Shown: positions 36,340 to 47,732 of the stretch, piece after piece
How positions within the stretch are numbered: the first letter of the stretch is position 1
How the letters are laid out: the number at the start of each line of letters is the position of its first letter
Origin: Polytrichum commune
Lineage: Eukaryota > Streptophyta > Polytrichopsida > Polytrichales > Polytrichaceae
Assembly: GCA_950295325.1 (NCBI GenBank)
Contig: OX485803.1
Location: 19,032,001-19,096,000 of the forward strand
Direction of reading: 5' to 3'
Length of the DNA stretch: 64,000 nt
Translations under genes and position numbers: made by a program
The notes under the pieces: model-generated
What the model was told of the DNA's origin: nothing
The model's database searches: none
What the model saw: only the letters and a program-made list of their open reading frames with translations

Positions 36340-36650
36340 TAATTGTGAAGGCCTTTGACTCTCATCCAAAGCATGTACATGTTGTTTAACTAACATGGTA
36401 TGTTGGGATTTGTGTCAGGTTTGCCTCTTGGAGGTTGCCCTGATGCAAATTCCGGCAGACCATCAAACATTATCCATAGTTTGCCATGCATGATTTCATG
36501 TAGACTTTTCATCCATGATGAGTTTTTTGAGCCCTTAGGCCTTCACCTCCTAGCGTGAAGTGAACTTGGACGGTCTCAATCTTTTCAACCAACGAGACAT
36601 CTTAGAATGCAATGGTCTTGGGCCCTTGATCTTGTGTGTGAAGTGGCACT

Positions 36651-36815
36651 TGGAATAATGCAATATTGTGTATCTTTACTAAAGATATCATAGTTTACCA
36701 ACAAAATGTCAAATTGAACATTGACAACTTTACTTGGTAAAAATTTACATCAGTAGTAAAAAGATACAACAGTTGTGTAACTGAAAATAATAAATGACAC
36801 AAAATAACATATTTA
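36651..36815. repeat. Fragment of a TGTCACTTA-type MITE
   Basis: AACAGTTGTGTAACTGAAAATAATAAATGACACAAAAT resembles, with changes, the right end of the element at 45138-45345. Its left end is not clear. It sits between two H2 elements. Confidence 0.3.
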
Positions 36816-37317
36816 GTACCACTTCACACACAAGACCGAGAGCCCGTGACCATTACACTTCAAGCACTCTCATTTGGTGGAAAAGGCTGAGCCGGTCCAA
36901 GTTCGCTTCACACTACGCTTGAGGGACCAACAGAGTACATGAATGCAAGATGGATGTAAAGTCTACATGGATTCCTACACAACATCGTATAAATCATGTT
37001 TCATGGTCACTTGGATCATTTTCAAAAACCACCTCTTGGAGGTAGGCCTAACACAAAACTAGGAGACCATGGTGCTCCGAACGCTCACAACCATTGCTTT
37101 ATTCTATTTTATCATGTGTGAGGACCCGCATGAATAGAAATTCATTAAAATAGCATTCGGTTGAGGGCCCAGTCACATATCACTTCACACTACACTTGAG
37201 GATCCGTGACCACATTACATGATGTTGGAGGTGCGTTGGGACAGCCTTTGGACGCTCTCTTTTGGGCTCTCACAATCTTCATGGTCACGGCTCGTGGCTC
37301 GTGTGTGAAGTGGCCCC
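36816..37317. mobile_element. TIR element family H2, copy
   Basis: Starts TACCACTTCACACACAAGAC and ends GTGTGTGAAGTGGCCC, about 500 bp. TTA lies just before it and CTTA after. The interior is collinear with 28364-28861 in reverse orientation and with 41372-41866 in the same orientation. It lies a few bases from the next element (37324). Confidence 0.75.
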
Positions 37318-37323
37318 TTATTA

Positions 37324-38447
37324 GGGCCGGTTTACATTATGGACCACAAGTCAGACCATGGAAGATGGCCTTTGTCAATGGTCCGAGTTCATGGTTTGAC
37401 TTTCATGGTCCGACTTCTTAAAAAAATAGTTTTGAGAGCCTTGGGTCCCTCACTAGGTGTAAACCGAATGTGGACCAAGAAGAATGACCATGCACCAAAA
37501 AGTGAAGGTGCCGATTTTTTAATAAAGGGCAATTTTGAAAAAAAAATCAAGTTTGACCATTCTCTTGTCTTCTCTTGGGCTTCACTTGTCTTCACTTCTT
37601 GTTAAATGTGTCAAAGATGTGGCTTGCAAATCTTTTCACAATAATTTTTACAAAAAAATGAGTGATTTAATTTGTACATGTTCAATGTAATTTACATGTG
37701 GCATGTACCTTGTGTTGTCACTACACTACATAGGATATTTAGTGTTTGATTATATTTATGTTGTTACCACCCTACCTTGCTCAACACTAAAGTTTAATTC
37801 TTTGATGATTAGTGTTAGAAGATTTCCCATTGCGGTTCTTTTGACCACCCTGATCTACAGTCACTAAACGACTACAGATTTTTCTTTTTCATTTTGCAAC
37901 TATATTTTTTAAACATCTTGGGGTGTGTAATATACCGTTGGAAAGGTATTTTCAAGACCTTTCCAACGGTATATTAAAAGCCCCCAAATTCCAAACACTT
38001 TAGTTGGTAGACCAAAAAAACAAACGTGCACTTGAGTTCTTGAGTTCTTGAGTTCTAGATGTCCCACGTTGTTTGGTGAAACACGTGGGAGCCGGTTTAA
38101 GGGGTAGGGCAAGACAATGTTAGTATGTCTCATGGGCTATAATATAATGAAGGCACATAGTGGGTAGATTCATTTAAAAAGTCATTGAAATGCCATTTCT
38201 TTGACATGGGCCCTTGCCTTTTCCTAACAAACCACCTCTCTTGCCTCTATCACCGCGAAAACCGTTGGACCATGTCAGTGCACTTATTAAGCATTAATAA
38301 CTATATTTTGGGGACCTCGACCTCCATGATCCCTCTGCCATTTTTTCTCTAGTGTAAACCAAAGTTGTCCCGGGACGACTTCAACAGCCAATTAATGCTC
38401 TTAGATCGCCATGAGACAACTTCATGGTCCATAGTGTAAACCGGCCC
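37324..38447. mobile_element. PIF/Harbinger-like TIR element family H1, enlarged copy
   Basis: GGGCCGGTTTACATTATGG and its inverse CATAGTGTAAACCGGCCC are flanked by TTA (37321-37323 and 38448-38450). At 1124 bp it is about twice the length of its relatives. Extra sequence between about 37560 and 38160 includes a block shared with 19219-19671 and a perfect 19-bp hairpin, so it probably holds an internal insertion. Confidence 0.8.
37929..37975. repeat. Perfect 19-bp hairpin inside the H1 element
   Basis: AATATACCGTTGGAAAGGT is followed by a 9-base loop and its exact inverse, ACCTTTCCAACGGTATATT. Confidence 0.85.
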
Positions 38448-38450
38448 TTA

Positions 38451-39039
38451 GTGTAGGTAGAAAGTGCCTCCCCATCACCCAACTTAAACTTAATTAAGTT
38501 AGTCCTCAAAGGTGGGAAGCACGTATACGTACATAGGCCGATCTGGCCTGCATGTGAGGCCCGCCAGGCTCACCGCAAAGCAACCACACACACACACATA
38601 CATACAGGAGAGGTTCCAGGAATAAGTGTCCTTCCTTGAACTTAAAGAGCCTTTTACTTCTGAGGGAGCTAGGGAGGAAGGTTCTAATTGTCTGCGTCAT
38701 ATGCTCAAATTCCACCATGTTCACGAAGCTCAAGGAAAAAAGGAAAAAGAAAAAGGGTTAAAAAACAAGTCTCAGAATGCGATGGTGGACTAAAATGCGA
38801 GCTTGATCGAGCTGGGGCCATCTGTTTGCGAGACTTGGGAGCCTTCTGGTAGTAATAGTAATAGTAATAATAATAAGTTTTGTGTAACTTGGATTTCTCC
38901 CTTCATGGCCCCAGGTGGACTCCAATGAACTTGGAACTTTCTAAATGTTATACAACACTCCTTGATGTCGAAGGGCGTGCAAGCCTCAATACGATGAGGA
39001 ACGGGAAGGACCGACCGCTAGTTATGGATGAATTGGTCG
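38451..39039. other. Intergenic, no gene recognised
   Basis: Contains a CA microsatellite near 38585-38600 and an AGT/AAT triplet run at about 38852-38878. Confidence 0.4.
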
Positions 39040-39225
39040 AGTCTGGGAAATGACGTGTTGAAGTTTGAGACTTCAAGACAATTACCGATCGTTCTCGAGG
39101 AATCTATGGAATATGCCTTCAATTCGTAAAGAAAAACCGGAAAGATCATATCATGTAACCGGTTGGACTTGGAAAGACTAGGGTCTTGACCGATTATGCT
39201 CTCAAACTCCTCCCCGGACACTGCC
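39040..39225. repeat. Dispersed repeat shared with 23455-23625
   Basis: GACAATTACCGATCGTTC, AAAAACCGGAAAGATCA, CATGTAACCGGTTGGACTTG, GACTAGGGTC-TTGACCGATT and CCGGACACTG match the other copy in order. Confidence 0.65.
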
Positions 39226-39255
39226 TCAATGTGGACCACGAGAATGTACATGTTT

Positions 39256-39405
39256 CATAACATTACTCGGTTCCATAACAATGTTATGTGGGACTGACAA
39301 TATTTTATGGAATATTCTCACATTAAGACTATTGAATGATGGGGAATATTCTACAAAATATTGTCGGTCCCACATAACATTGTTTTGGAATTGAATAATG
39401 TTATG
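39256..39405. mobile_element. Foldback MITE family F1, copy
   Basis: CATAACATTACTCGGTTCCA is inverted at the right as TTGAATAATGTTATG with GTTTTGGAA. Inner arms (GGGACTGACAATATTTTATGG and its inverse) pair, so most of the 150 bp folds on itself. Confidence 0.8.
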
Positions 39406-39436
39406 TCCAGTTTTACACATGAACTCAAGTATGTGC

Positions 39437-39460
39437 TCTCTCTCTCTCTCTCTCTCTCTC
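39437..39460. repeat. (CT)n microsatellite
   Basis: About twelve CT units. Confidence 0.9.
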
Positions 39461-39596
39461 ATGGAGAAAGGGAATTGTTGAATATGAGTGTAGACCACAC
39501 CTATCCAACATAGAGAAATTGACCCCTATAGGTTTGTGGACGATTCACCTCACTTGACTTGGACTAGACTAAGTCACATATAGCCAATAGCCAATA

Positions 39597-40590
39597 GCCA
39601 AGTCACACCCAACGGTTGGAATGGACAAGTATTCGTGTAGTGGAATGAGAAATACGCTCTCGTGTGTGATAATTCCCATCTTGCCCCGGGGTTGGCGGGG
39701 AGGGAAGGAGGGAGATCACTTTGAAGTTCCTAACATCCTGGCAATGTACATTGAGTCCCTTGAGCAGTCGGGTTTCGTTACATTGGTTGCCAACTCATTG
39801 TCCAAACACATGCAACCAAAATGATTTTATTTATGCATGTTCTCGCCATGCATCACACTAGCCAAGTCGCACCCGACGGTTAGAATGGACAAGTATTCGT
39901 GTAGTGGAATGAGAAATACGCTCTCGTGTGTGATAATTCCCATCTTGCCCCAGGGTTGGTGGGGAGGAAGGGAGGGAGAACACTCTAAAGTTCCTAACAT
40001 CTTGACAATGTACATTGAGTCCCTTGAGCAGTCGGGTTTCGTTACATTGGTTGCCAACCCATTGTCCAAACAACTACAACCAAAATGATTCTATTTATGC
40101 ATGTTCTCGCCATGAGTCGCAATAGCCAAGTCACACCCGACGGTTGGAATGGACAAGTATTCGTGTAGTGGAATGAGAAATACGCTCTCGTGTGTGATAA
40201 TTCCCATCTTGCCCCAGGGTTGGTGGGGAGGAAGGGAGGGAGAACACTCTAAAGTTCCTAACATCTTGACAATGTACATTGAGTCCCTTGAGCAGTCGGG
40301 TTTCGTTACATTGGTTGCCAACCCATTGTCCAAACAACTACAACCAAAATGATTCTATTTATGCATGTTCTCGCCATGAGTCGCAATAGCCAAGTCACAC
40401 CCGACGGTTGGAATGGACAAGTATTTGTGTAGTGGAATGAGAAATACGCTCTCGTGTGTGAGAATTCCCATCTTGCCCCGGGGTTCAGGGGGAGGGAGGG
40501 AGATCACTCTTATTAAGTTCCTAACGTCCTGTCAGTGTACATTGAGTCCCCTTGAGCAGTTGGGTTTCGTTACATTAGATCAGGCAACGG
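39597..40590. repeat. 264-bp tandem array, four copies
   Basis: GCCAAGTCACACCCAACGG-type unit starts occur at 39597, 39861, 40125 and 40389, an exact 264-bp period. Copies two and three are almost identical. Copies one and four differ by scattered substitutions and compensating small indels in the G-rich segment. Copy four diverges from about 40575 at TTACATTAGATCAGGC. Frames of 67-83 codons in each copy on both strands are by-products of the repeat and show no domain. Confidence 0.95.
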
Positions 40591-41371
40591 TCCTCCTTAC
40601 ACCTAGTCATCCCAGCAGGCCCATGCAGCTCAAATCCCTCAACAAAACAAGGGAATTCGAAGGACCAGGGGCGAGTCCTCCCCCGACCCATCAGCCTAAT
40701 TCTGATGATTTCCGGGATTTCCTCGGGCCCTAAACCCTAAACCCCTCAGATGTGTTTTTAGTACCATGATGGGTTGGCGGGTGGTGGTGGTAAAGTACTA
40801 AAACGAGATTGTGGCTATAACAGCCAGAAGAGTAACCGCCATGATATGGTTAGTACCTAACCCAAGTGTATTTTATTTTTATCACCTATTTCTTGGCACT
40901 CACATGTGGGAAGAGGGACCAAAGTTTGACAACCAACCAAAACCCGCCACATATGGTGTTAGTAAACTCACACTTCAAGTGGAGTTTGGTTGCAAGTGAT
41001 TGTGGATGTAAGCTACGTTTAAAGTGGTCTCTAAAATGAGCTAACGCTTCGTCTTGGTCGGACAACCAACCAAAATTGGCCACGTGTGCAAGCAAGATAA
41101 TACCAGGGCAGAGCACTCTTGTGACTACGCTAGACTGCCCAACCTAATTAGTGCGAGCTATTGTTCGGAGCTTACGCAATGTTGTAACTAGTTAACGAGA
41201 ATACAATGTTCTACCAAGAGAAGTCATTCATGTTCTATATTGTCCGAACAACCCATTGAACCTTCGTGAGAATTGAATGAACTCCTGAGTGAGACGACGT
41301 TATTGCAGTGCGTTAAACTCTGAACACGCACAAATCGGGATAAATTAGTGTAGCTGCTTGTGGTTAACTAA
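40591..41371. other. Intergenic, no gene recognised
   Basis: Contains telomere-like CCCTAAACCCTAAACCCC at about 40729-40745, too short to be an interstitial telomere array. The rest is unassigned. Confidence 0.4.
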
Positions 41372-41866
41372 GGGCCGCTCCACACACGAGACCGAGAGCC
41401 CGTGACATTACACCTCAAGCACTCTTGTTGGTGGAAAAGGCGGAGCCGGTCCAAGTTCACTTCACACTACGTTGGAGGGACGAACGGAGTAAGTGAATGC
41501 AAGATGGATGTAAAGTCTACATGGATTCCTACATGACATCAAACCGATCACGTTTCACGGTCACTTGGACTATTTTCAAAAACCACCTCTTGGAGGTAGA
41601 CCTAGCACAAAACCAGGAGACCATGACACTCACAACCGTTGGTTTATTCTATTTCTGTCGCGTGTGAGGACCCGTATGGATAGAGATTCATTGAAATAGC
41701 ATTTAGTTGAGGGCCCGGTCACATATGACTTCACACTACACTCGAGGGGGGGCCGTGACCACACTACATGAGTTTGAGGGTGTGTTGGGACGGCCTTGGG
41801 ACACCCTCTTGTGGGCTCTCCCAATCTTTGTGGTCACGGCTGTTGGCCCGTGTGTGAAGTGGCCCT
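41372..41866. mobile_element. TIR element family H2, copy
   Basis: GGGCCGCTCCACACACGAG and CGTGTGTGAAGTGGCCC bound about 495 bp. The interior is collinear with 36816-37317 (GGAGCCGGTCCAAGTTC, CTACATGGATTCCTACA, AAAACCACCTCTTGGAGGTA). Flanks are TAA and TCA, an imperfect duplication. Confidence 0.8.
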
Positions 41867-42593
41867 CACTTCAGTGGAGCCGTGAACTTTCCTCGTGGCT
41901 GGTATCGTGCCACCAGAAGTGGACAACTCAGCTCACATGCAGACAAGCCCAACACTCCTGGAAATCCACTTGGAGCGTCATATCCATGACTCACCAAGCC
42001 CCAAAGATGGGGAGGAGAAGGCGTTGGGTTAGTTATTTAGTTATAGTGGTTATGTAGTGGGCGCCCCTATCCATGCCCAATTTAGACCCTGGGCACCCCT
42101 GTATTCACTGATTGACCGCCTAGCTAGCTAGCTTTGTTTGGCAAGGCCAAGTAAAAATGATGTGTATGTGTGTGTATATATATATAACCCCCACCCCACC
42201 TCCTAGTACCCTACAGACATCAGCAAACGAAATTAGCCGGCCACCCCCACACTTCCCTTCTATAATTGCACTCCATGGACATGGGTTTGGGGAAAGGTAG
42301 GGGTGGGCTCTAGGGATCTTTGGGGACCCCTCATGAAGTGGGAGCTAGCTAGGGCTTTTGAAGCGGAGCGCCCAGCTTCCGGGGACCCAAGGGGTAATTC
42401 ACTCTTGTCGCATGTGGGCCTTGTAGGTGCATTGTCTGTCTGTAGTGGGAAGTGCCTATAAAAAGGCCCATTTAAGTTAGGGCTAGGAGTCCCCCTCCGC
42501 CCTTCCACATATCCACTTTAGGAAAGGGAGGGGGGGCTTTTGGGGGGGTCCTTTGGCCACCCTTAGGGGTCCCAAACTCCCAAGTCTCCATTT
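41867..42593. other. Intergenic, G/C-richer, no gene recognised
   Basis: Includes a TATATA run at about 42172-42186 and G-runs near 42528-42548. No convincing ORF. Confidence 0.4.
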
Positions 42594-43135
42594 CACTTGA
42601 GGGCAATCCATGCGATCTCAACCGTTGAGAGCATGGAAGTTGGGACTTCAAGTTCTAACTCCCGATTCACTTGAGGTCAATCCATGCAAGCTCGGTTGTT
42701 GAGAATATGGAAGTTGGGACTTACCACTTCACATGGGATCTCATGTCCTAACTCCTGATTCGCTTGAGGTCAATCCATGCGATCTCAGTTGTTGAGAACA
42801 TGGAAGTTGGGACTTACCACTTCACATGGGGTCCCGGGTCCTAACTCCCGATTCACTTGAGGGCAATCTATGCGATCTCAGACGTTGAGAGCATGGAAGT
42901 TGGGACTTACCACTTCACAGGGGGTTCCAAGTCTTAGGTTCTAGTTCACTTGAGATCAGTCCGTGCAATCTTAGCCGTTGAGAGCATGGAAGTTGGGACT
43001 TACCACTTCACATGGGGTTCCAAGTCTTAAGTTCTAGTTCACTTGAGGTCAGTCCGTGCAATCTTAGCCGTTGAGAGCATGGAAGTTGGGACTTACCACT
43101 TCCACACGGGGTTCCAAGTCCCAAGTCCCAAGTCC
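42594..43135. repeat. 93-bp tandem array, about six copies
   Basis: Unit starts (CACTTGAGGTCAATCCATGC type) lie at 42594, 42668, 42761, 42854, 42947 and 43040, with spacing 74, 93, 93, 93 and 93. The first unit lacks the ACCACTTCACATGG segment. Each unit contains CGTTGAGAGCATGGAAGTTG. The last unit ends in a CCCAAGT triplication (about 43115-43138). Confidence 0.95.
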
Positions 43136-45137
43136 CAAGCATGACATGGCAACACTTTTTGGAGGTGAGGCTTGGAGCTTGTGTTGAGAGTTGGGTCGAG
43201 AAAAAAACTATACCCAATTTGCAACACAAATCCCAAGAATCTCTTTGCATAAAATAATCAAGATTTGACTTAATGGATCAACAATATACTTTGATGTTTC
43301 ATGGGGCTCAGAAGTTGGGACTTTCCCTCCATGTTGGGACTTGTGGACATGAGTGGGACTTGGGACTTAAATAGTAGTATGCATTCTGGACATGATTATT
43401 ATCAAGTGATATGACACTGGGAATTAGTTTCAAAAAAACAAAATCAATAGAGTCCAAATTCTATGAGATGAATCGGCCACACACCTACAAGGAGTCAAGT
43501 TTCTAAGTTGGACGGATGAGACACACACACTTGTATGTGATGATTTTCTCTCTCCAAAAAGGAGCCATTACAATTGTGAAGGGGAGGGTGGAGATAATTC
43601 CCACTAGAGGTGAGAGAAGTCAGATGATGATAGAAACTCCGGTCCCTTTGAAGGGGCCAGCGTGAATAAAGTGTCCGTTTGTAATGTCAATGACATGATG
43701 CCCACTGGACAAGGGGACATTGGGGCAATACTACTCTCCCCTTTCGAGGATGGGCACTATAGTGACACACCATACTAGAAAAGTCATGCTTTATAGAGCA
43801 CCTCATGCCCCAGCCACACCATACTCTTTCTCTATTATTTGTAGGCCTCATTATTTCATCCTTTTGTCACTTGTCTAGTTATCTTAATTTAACGTGGTAC
43901 GCAATATAGTAGAATACGTACATGGATCTATTAAAAGAAATATAATGTAGTGTGCAAGAAATTGCATTTTATAGTTTAACGTGGGTTGAAACCAACGAGT
44001 ACACAACTAACCACAACTAACCACAACAAACAATCTAAAACATACTATTCACATCAAGTAGTCTCGGCATCAAGGCATGACAAACTATCTTTGAGATATT
44101 TAGAGATATTGTACACTTTGAGGGCGGTGTGCAAAGAGTGGTGATAAAACAAATGTGGCGGAAACCTATGTAACGATGCATGCAAACAATAGTTGTCTCA
44201 TTAAGCCACTTTATTTTACAACAAAATCTTCAATTAAAGTCAGCCACCCTAATTCAATGGCATATCATTTAAACACCACACTAAATGGAAGAAAGAGTGT
44301 AGATGTTGGCCAACTTGCCCTTCAGTAAACTAGTATTTCAATACTAAAGGACACGAGACTTGTCCAAAAATGTTAATTCATTTGAGGGAAATAACTTATG
44401 CCGTTGAGACACGCACATTGCAAAATATGCTATTTGTGGAAAGAGATCTAAAGAATATGACAAAAACCCGAACTATGTATAAGCAATGAGAAGCGATGTG
44501 GTCAAATCATCACTCTAGGTCCAGGGGGTGGACTCTTCATTGGAAACCTAAATGACACGTGTGAGCTGTTATGAAATTAAACCCCCTATATACGAGAGAT
44601 TTGTAAAAATATATATACGTAGTAACAATATGCTATGAAATGGACTCATTTATTTACACTAAACTTTTCAATGTATTGTAGTAAATGCCTCCGTTACATA
44701 TAAAATATAAAATTGAAACTAAATAAGATTTAATACATATAACATTCACTTTCTCTTTCCAATGAAAAAAACATTGAGCATGTTTCCATCTATAGCATGT
44801 AGGTGATAATTCCTTCCCTCCTATTTTTTCAAACTAGCCAATGCGGCTACCATTAGAAAGCTTACCTAGAAGCAAGTTTGTAGATTGGTTGATGCATGAG
44901 GTATGTGGCTCTATTTGTGGGTAATTCCAACTTCAAATACATTCATAACCATTGGATCAACTAAAAGAATCATCTCATCATGTTGACAACTAAAGATCAC
45001 AAAGTTGAGTTAAATTTAAGTTTCATGCTCATAGTAGAGATGCAAAGTTATGAGAATCCAAAGTGAAGATTATGTTTTGATCATACAAAATGTATAGGCC
45101 CTAGACCCAAATGTGTTTTCACTACAACTAAATATTG
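43136..45137. other. Intergenic, no gene recognised
   Basis: AT-rich. Contains an R2 repeat copy (listed) and an ACCACAACTA short repeat at about 44000-44030. Confidence 0.4.
43465..43620 (+). repeat. Dispersed repeat family R2, copy
   Basis: GATGAATCGGCCACACACCT, AAGGAGTCAAGTTTC, GGATGAGACACAC and GATGATTTTCTCTCTCCAAA align with 63250-63345. Confidence 0.6.
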
Positions 45138-45246
45138 TATTTAGTGTCACTTATTATTTGGAGTTACACAATGCTATGTCTCTAAAATATTAATGTAATT
45201 TACTAACCAAATAAAGATGTTAATGTTCTCTAGTATCCAAACAACC

Positions 45247-45290
<44 letters not shown>

Positions 45291-45345
45291 ATGTATATAT
45301 AGTTATAGCATTGCATAGTTCCAAATAGTAAGTGACACTAAATAC
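45138..45345. mobile_element. MITE of the TTTAGTGTCACTTA family with 41-bp TIRs
   Basis: GTATTTAGTGTCACTTATTA is inverted at the right (TAGTAAGTGACACTAAATAC), and the TIR extends through TTTGGAGTTACACAATGCTAT with three mismatches. It is 208 bp long and contains a (CT)19 microsatellite. Relatives or fragments are at 6391, 17938 and 36651. Confidence 0.85.
45249..45286. repeat. (CT)19 microsatellite
   Basis: Nineteen CT units inside the MITE. Confidence 0.95.
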
Positions 45346-45379
45346 AATTTTTAGTGTAGGGTTTAGGGTTTAGGTCTGA

Positions 45380-45500
45380 ACATAGAATGGTTGATATTTT
45401 TGGTGCATGTAGTCCAATCTCATATGAGCGCATGTCATTTGGATGTCCATCCTTAAGTGCATGCCTTGCCATATACCACTCAAATAAGGTATATGTGTGT
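45380..45500 (+). repeat. Dispersed repeat family R1, copy
   Basis: GCATGTAGTCCAATCTCATA, GCGCATGTCATTTGGATGTC and ATATACCACTCAAATAAGG follow the R1 order. Confidence 0.65.
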
Positions 45501-45699
45501 TATTTGGTTTGGTTTTCATATTCTCCAACTTCCACCCATTAGATTTATACAACAAACCTCATGTTGCATTAGCAAAATCTACGTTGAAAATGCGACACAA
45601 GTTACACATGCAATAACCATGTTGAAAATCATACCTCCCCTGGTTCAGTTATAGTGATCACAAGTGCATGTTTGTTGATTTCTTCACTACATAGGTCCT

Positions 45700-45890
45700 C
45701 CACGGTGTGCTCACTATCGAATATAGGGTAGTTACTAACATTTGAAGTTGTAGTCCAGTCTCTTTTGAACGTGCGTCTTTACTACAATGTTTGTTCTTTG
45801 ATCCTCACCGTACCACATACCAATCAAATACAGGGGCCCAATCAAGAAAACACGCCACTTAAGACCCATCTACCTTATAGATGTGCAATT
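45700..45890 (+). repeat. Dispersed repeat family R1, copy
   Basis: TTGTAGTCCAGTCTC, ATGTTTGTTCTTTGATCC, CACATACCAATCAAATACAG, GGGCCCAATCAAGAAAACAC and AAGACCCATCTACCTT align with 29730-29910. It lies about 320 bp after another copy. Confidence 0.65.
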
Positions 45891-47254
45891 TAAGGAGCGT
45901 GACCGGAAAGGGTAGAGGGAATAGAATCCCGACAAATGTGAAGTAAGTTAGTTGGCAATGCAAATTCGGCACGTGGCATATATGCATGAGAGGCCATCAC
46001 TTTGACTTTGCTTTATTTGTGTGTGTGTGTGTGAATAGGAGCCTCACGGTGACATTGTTCGGTAGTTCGGTTGTGTCCCCTTCCTCTTATTGGCTAGTAT
46101 GGAATGATCTCTACAAATCTTCCCAATTCTTGGGAATAGGTACAAGTGTTAGTTTATTTACAAACACCTCCATTGGACCAGCTGGCCCTGAACTACAATT
46201 TTAAAGTCGTAAAATACGTTAAGACATCATGAGGCCTCAGACACATTCATACGAATGTGAGTGAAGGCGGATAAGTTAGAGAGAGCGTGCTAAGGGAAAT
46301 GTTCCATTGGGAATATTCGCATCTAAGATAAACACCACCGAATTGCCGAATTCTATTTTGAAGTATCAAGGAAGCACCACACTAAATACTACTCTATTTG
46401 TCTCGGTCAATACCAATCGTAGACCGCCCGTGTAGTGTCACCAACACTAAATGTATACCTAACGTTTTTTTTGACATTCATTGTGATTAAAACTGGGCAT
46501 TATGTTTTTACAATGTTGCAATTGTTGTCACGTGCTACGTGATTTTTCATCCAGTTTTTAATGTAATAGTTCATTACATAGATGTTAGGATGTAAGTATA
46601 TACCAAACTAAATGTGGATGCAATAAAAGTAAGTCGGGGTGATAATAGAGTTATCTGTAAAGTGAGCTGAAGAGAGGGTTTTGGGCCTGGATTTGAGAAA
46701 ATTGTGTGTCAGGCCCTAAAAGTGGAGTAGGTGTCTGTAGTTATAAAAAAAACACATGCACAAATCTTTTGAGGGACCGGAAATGGTGAAAAAAAAAAAT
46801 TGCTCCTATGTTGCGAGCGCGCCCCGGGAATTTAGCGTGGCTTTGTCAGAGGGTGCTAACTCTGTCGCCCTGTTTCGCTAATTCTGTTAGGGGTGCAGAC
46901 AAGACTAAGTAAGTAGTGAAGCACGCATGACGGCCTCAACCACGAATAGGCGGATTCTCTCATCCAAAAACAAGCAGACCAGCTCTGACCCTAAACCCTG
47001 GCCTTGTGTATTATGCCCCGGAATTCAAGAGCCTTACTTTGTGTTTCCATGGGTTTGTGTGAATAGTGCACTCAAAATCTGTCAAAACACCAACTTACTT
47101 TACGGATAACTCCAATACTTGTAAACTTATTCACTAGAAGTGTCATTGGAAAAGATTCCATGGTGACATAAAATACCATATAACACGGTGAGGCAACGCA
47201 TCTACTAAGTGGGCATCTATTTCTTCTCTGGGTGGAGGGAAAGGAAGATCTGGA
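45891..47254. other. Intergenic, no gene recognised
   Basis: A GT microsatellite at about 46017-46033 and A-rich runs. The frame at 46927-47109 (+) has no recognised domain. Confidence 0.4.
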
Positions 47255-47732
47255 AGGGCCACTTCGCACACAAGACCATAGGCTTGTGACCTTTGTAATT
47301 TAAGAGCTCTCATTGGTTGAAAGGGCGGAGACCGTCCAAGTTCACTTCACACACAATGGTGAAGGCCTAAAGGCTCAAAGAGGACTTCATGGATGAAAAG
47401 TCCTACATGGCGGACTATGGATCAGGATATATTGCATGACATGATCCAAAACAGATTGCAGGATAGATTCCACGACAGACAAACATCACCAAGTAATTCT
47501 CTTGAATTGATAGAGTTTGAGACATATTATATGAAACCAAATCCTCCCTTCTTTTCATGTCAACAAAATATGCAATGGTCCCGCAACATGGTCCATTCTC
47601 ACTTCACTATGCTTGAGGGCCCGTGACTACATCAAACGGCGCTCTCAACACCCATGGTACGGCCTTTGGATGAGAGTCAAGGGTCCTCACCATTACAAGG
47701 TCACAACTCTTGGCTCATGTGTGAAGTGATCC
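47255..47732. mobile_element. TIR element family H2, diverged copy
   Basis: Left end AGGGCCACTTCGCACACAAG and right end CATGTGTGAAGTGATCCT enclose about 480 bp. Internal phrases (AGACCGTCCAAGTTCACTTC, ACATGGCGGACTATGG, CACGACAGACAAACATCACC) are related to the right part of the split copy at 35328-36650. Confidence 0.7.

Larger units (their letters stand above)
35328..36650. mobile_element. TIR element family H2, split by a nested transposon
   Basis: The left part (AGGACAACTCCACACACGAG, GTCAAGGGCCGTGACCGTG) and right part (AAGGCCTTTGACTCTCATCC, CATGTAGACTTTTCATCC, GTGTGTGAAGTGGCAC) are the two halves of an H2-type element. The Tc1/mariner-type element 35367-36339 interrupts it close to its left end. 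Confidence 0.7.

Noticed and set aside
39621-40733. Repeated 67-106-codon frames that look like a small gene family
   Set aside because: They exist on both strands because the 264-bp unit is divisible by three. There is no domain and no start or splice logic.
40729-40745. Telomere-type CCCTAAA repeats
   Set aside because: Only about two units, compatible with chance.
39597-43135. CRISPR-like regular repeats
   Set aside because: The repeats are direct, contiguous, 93-264 bp long and without unique spacers. The genome is eukaryotic.
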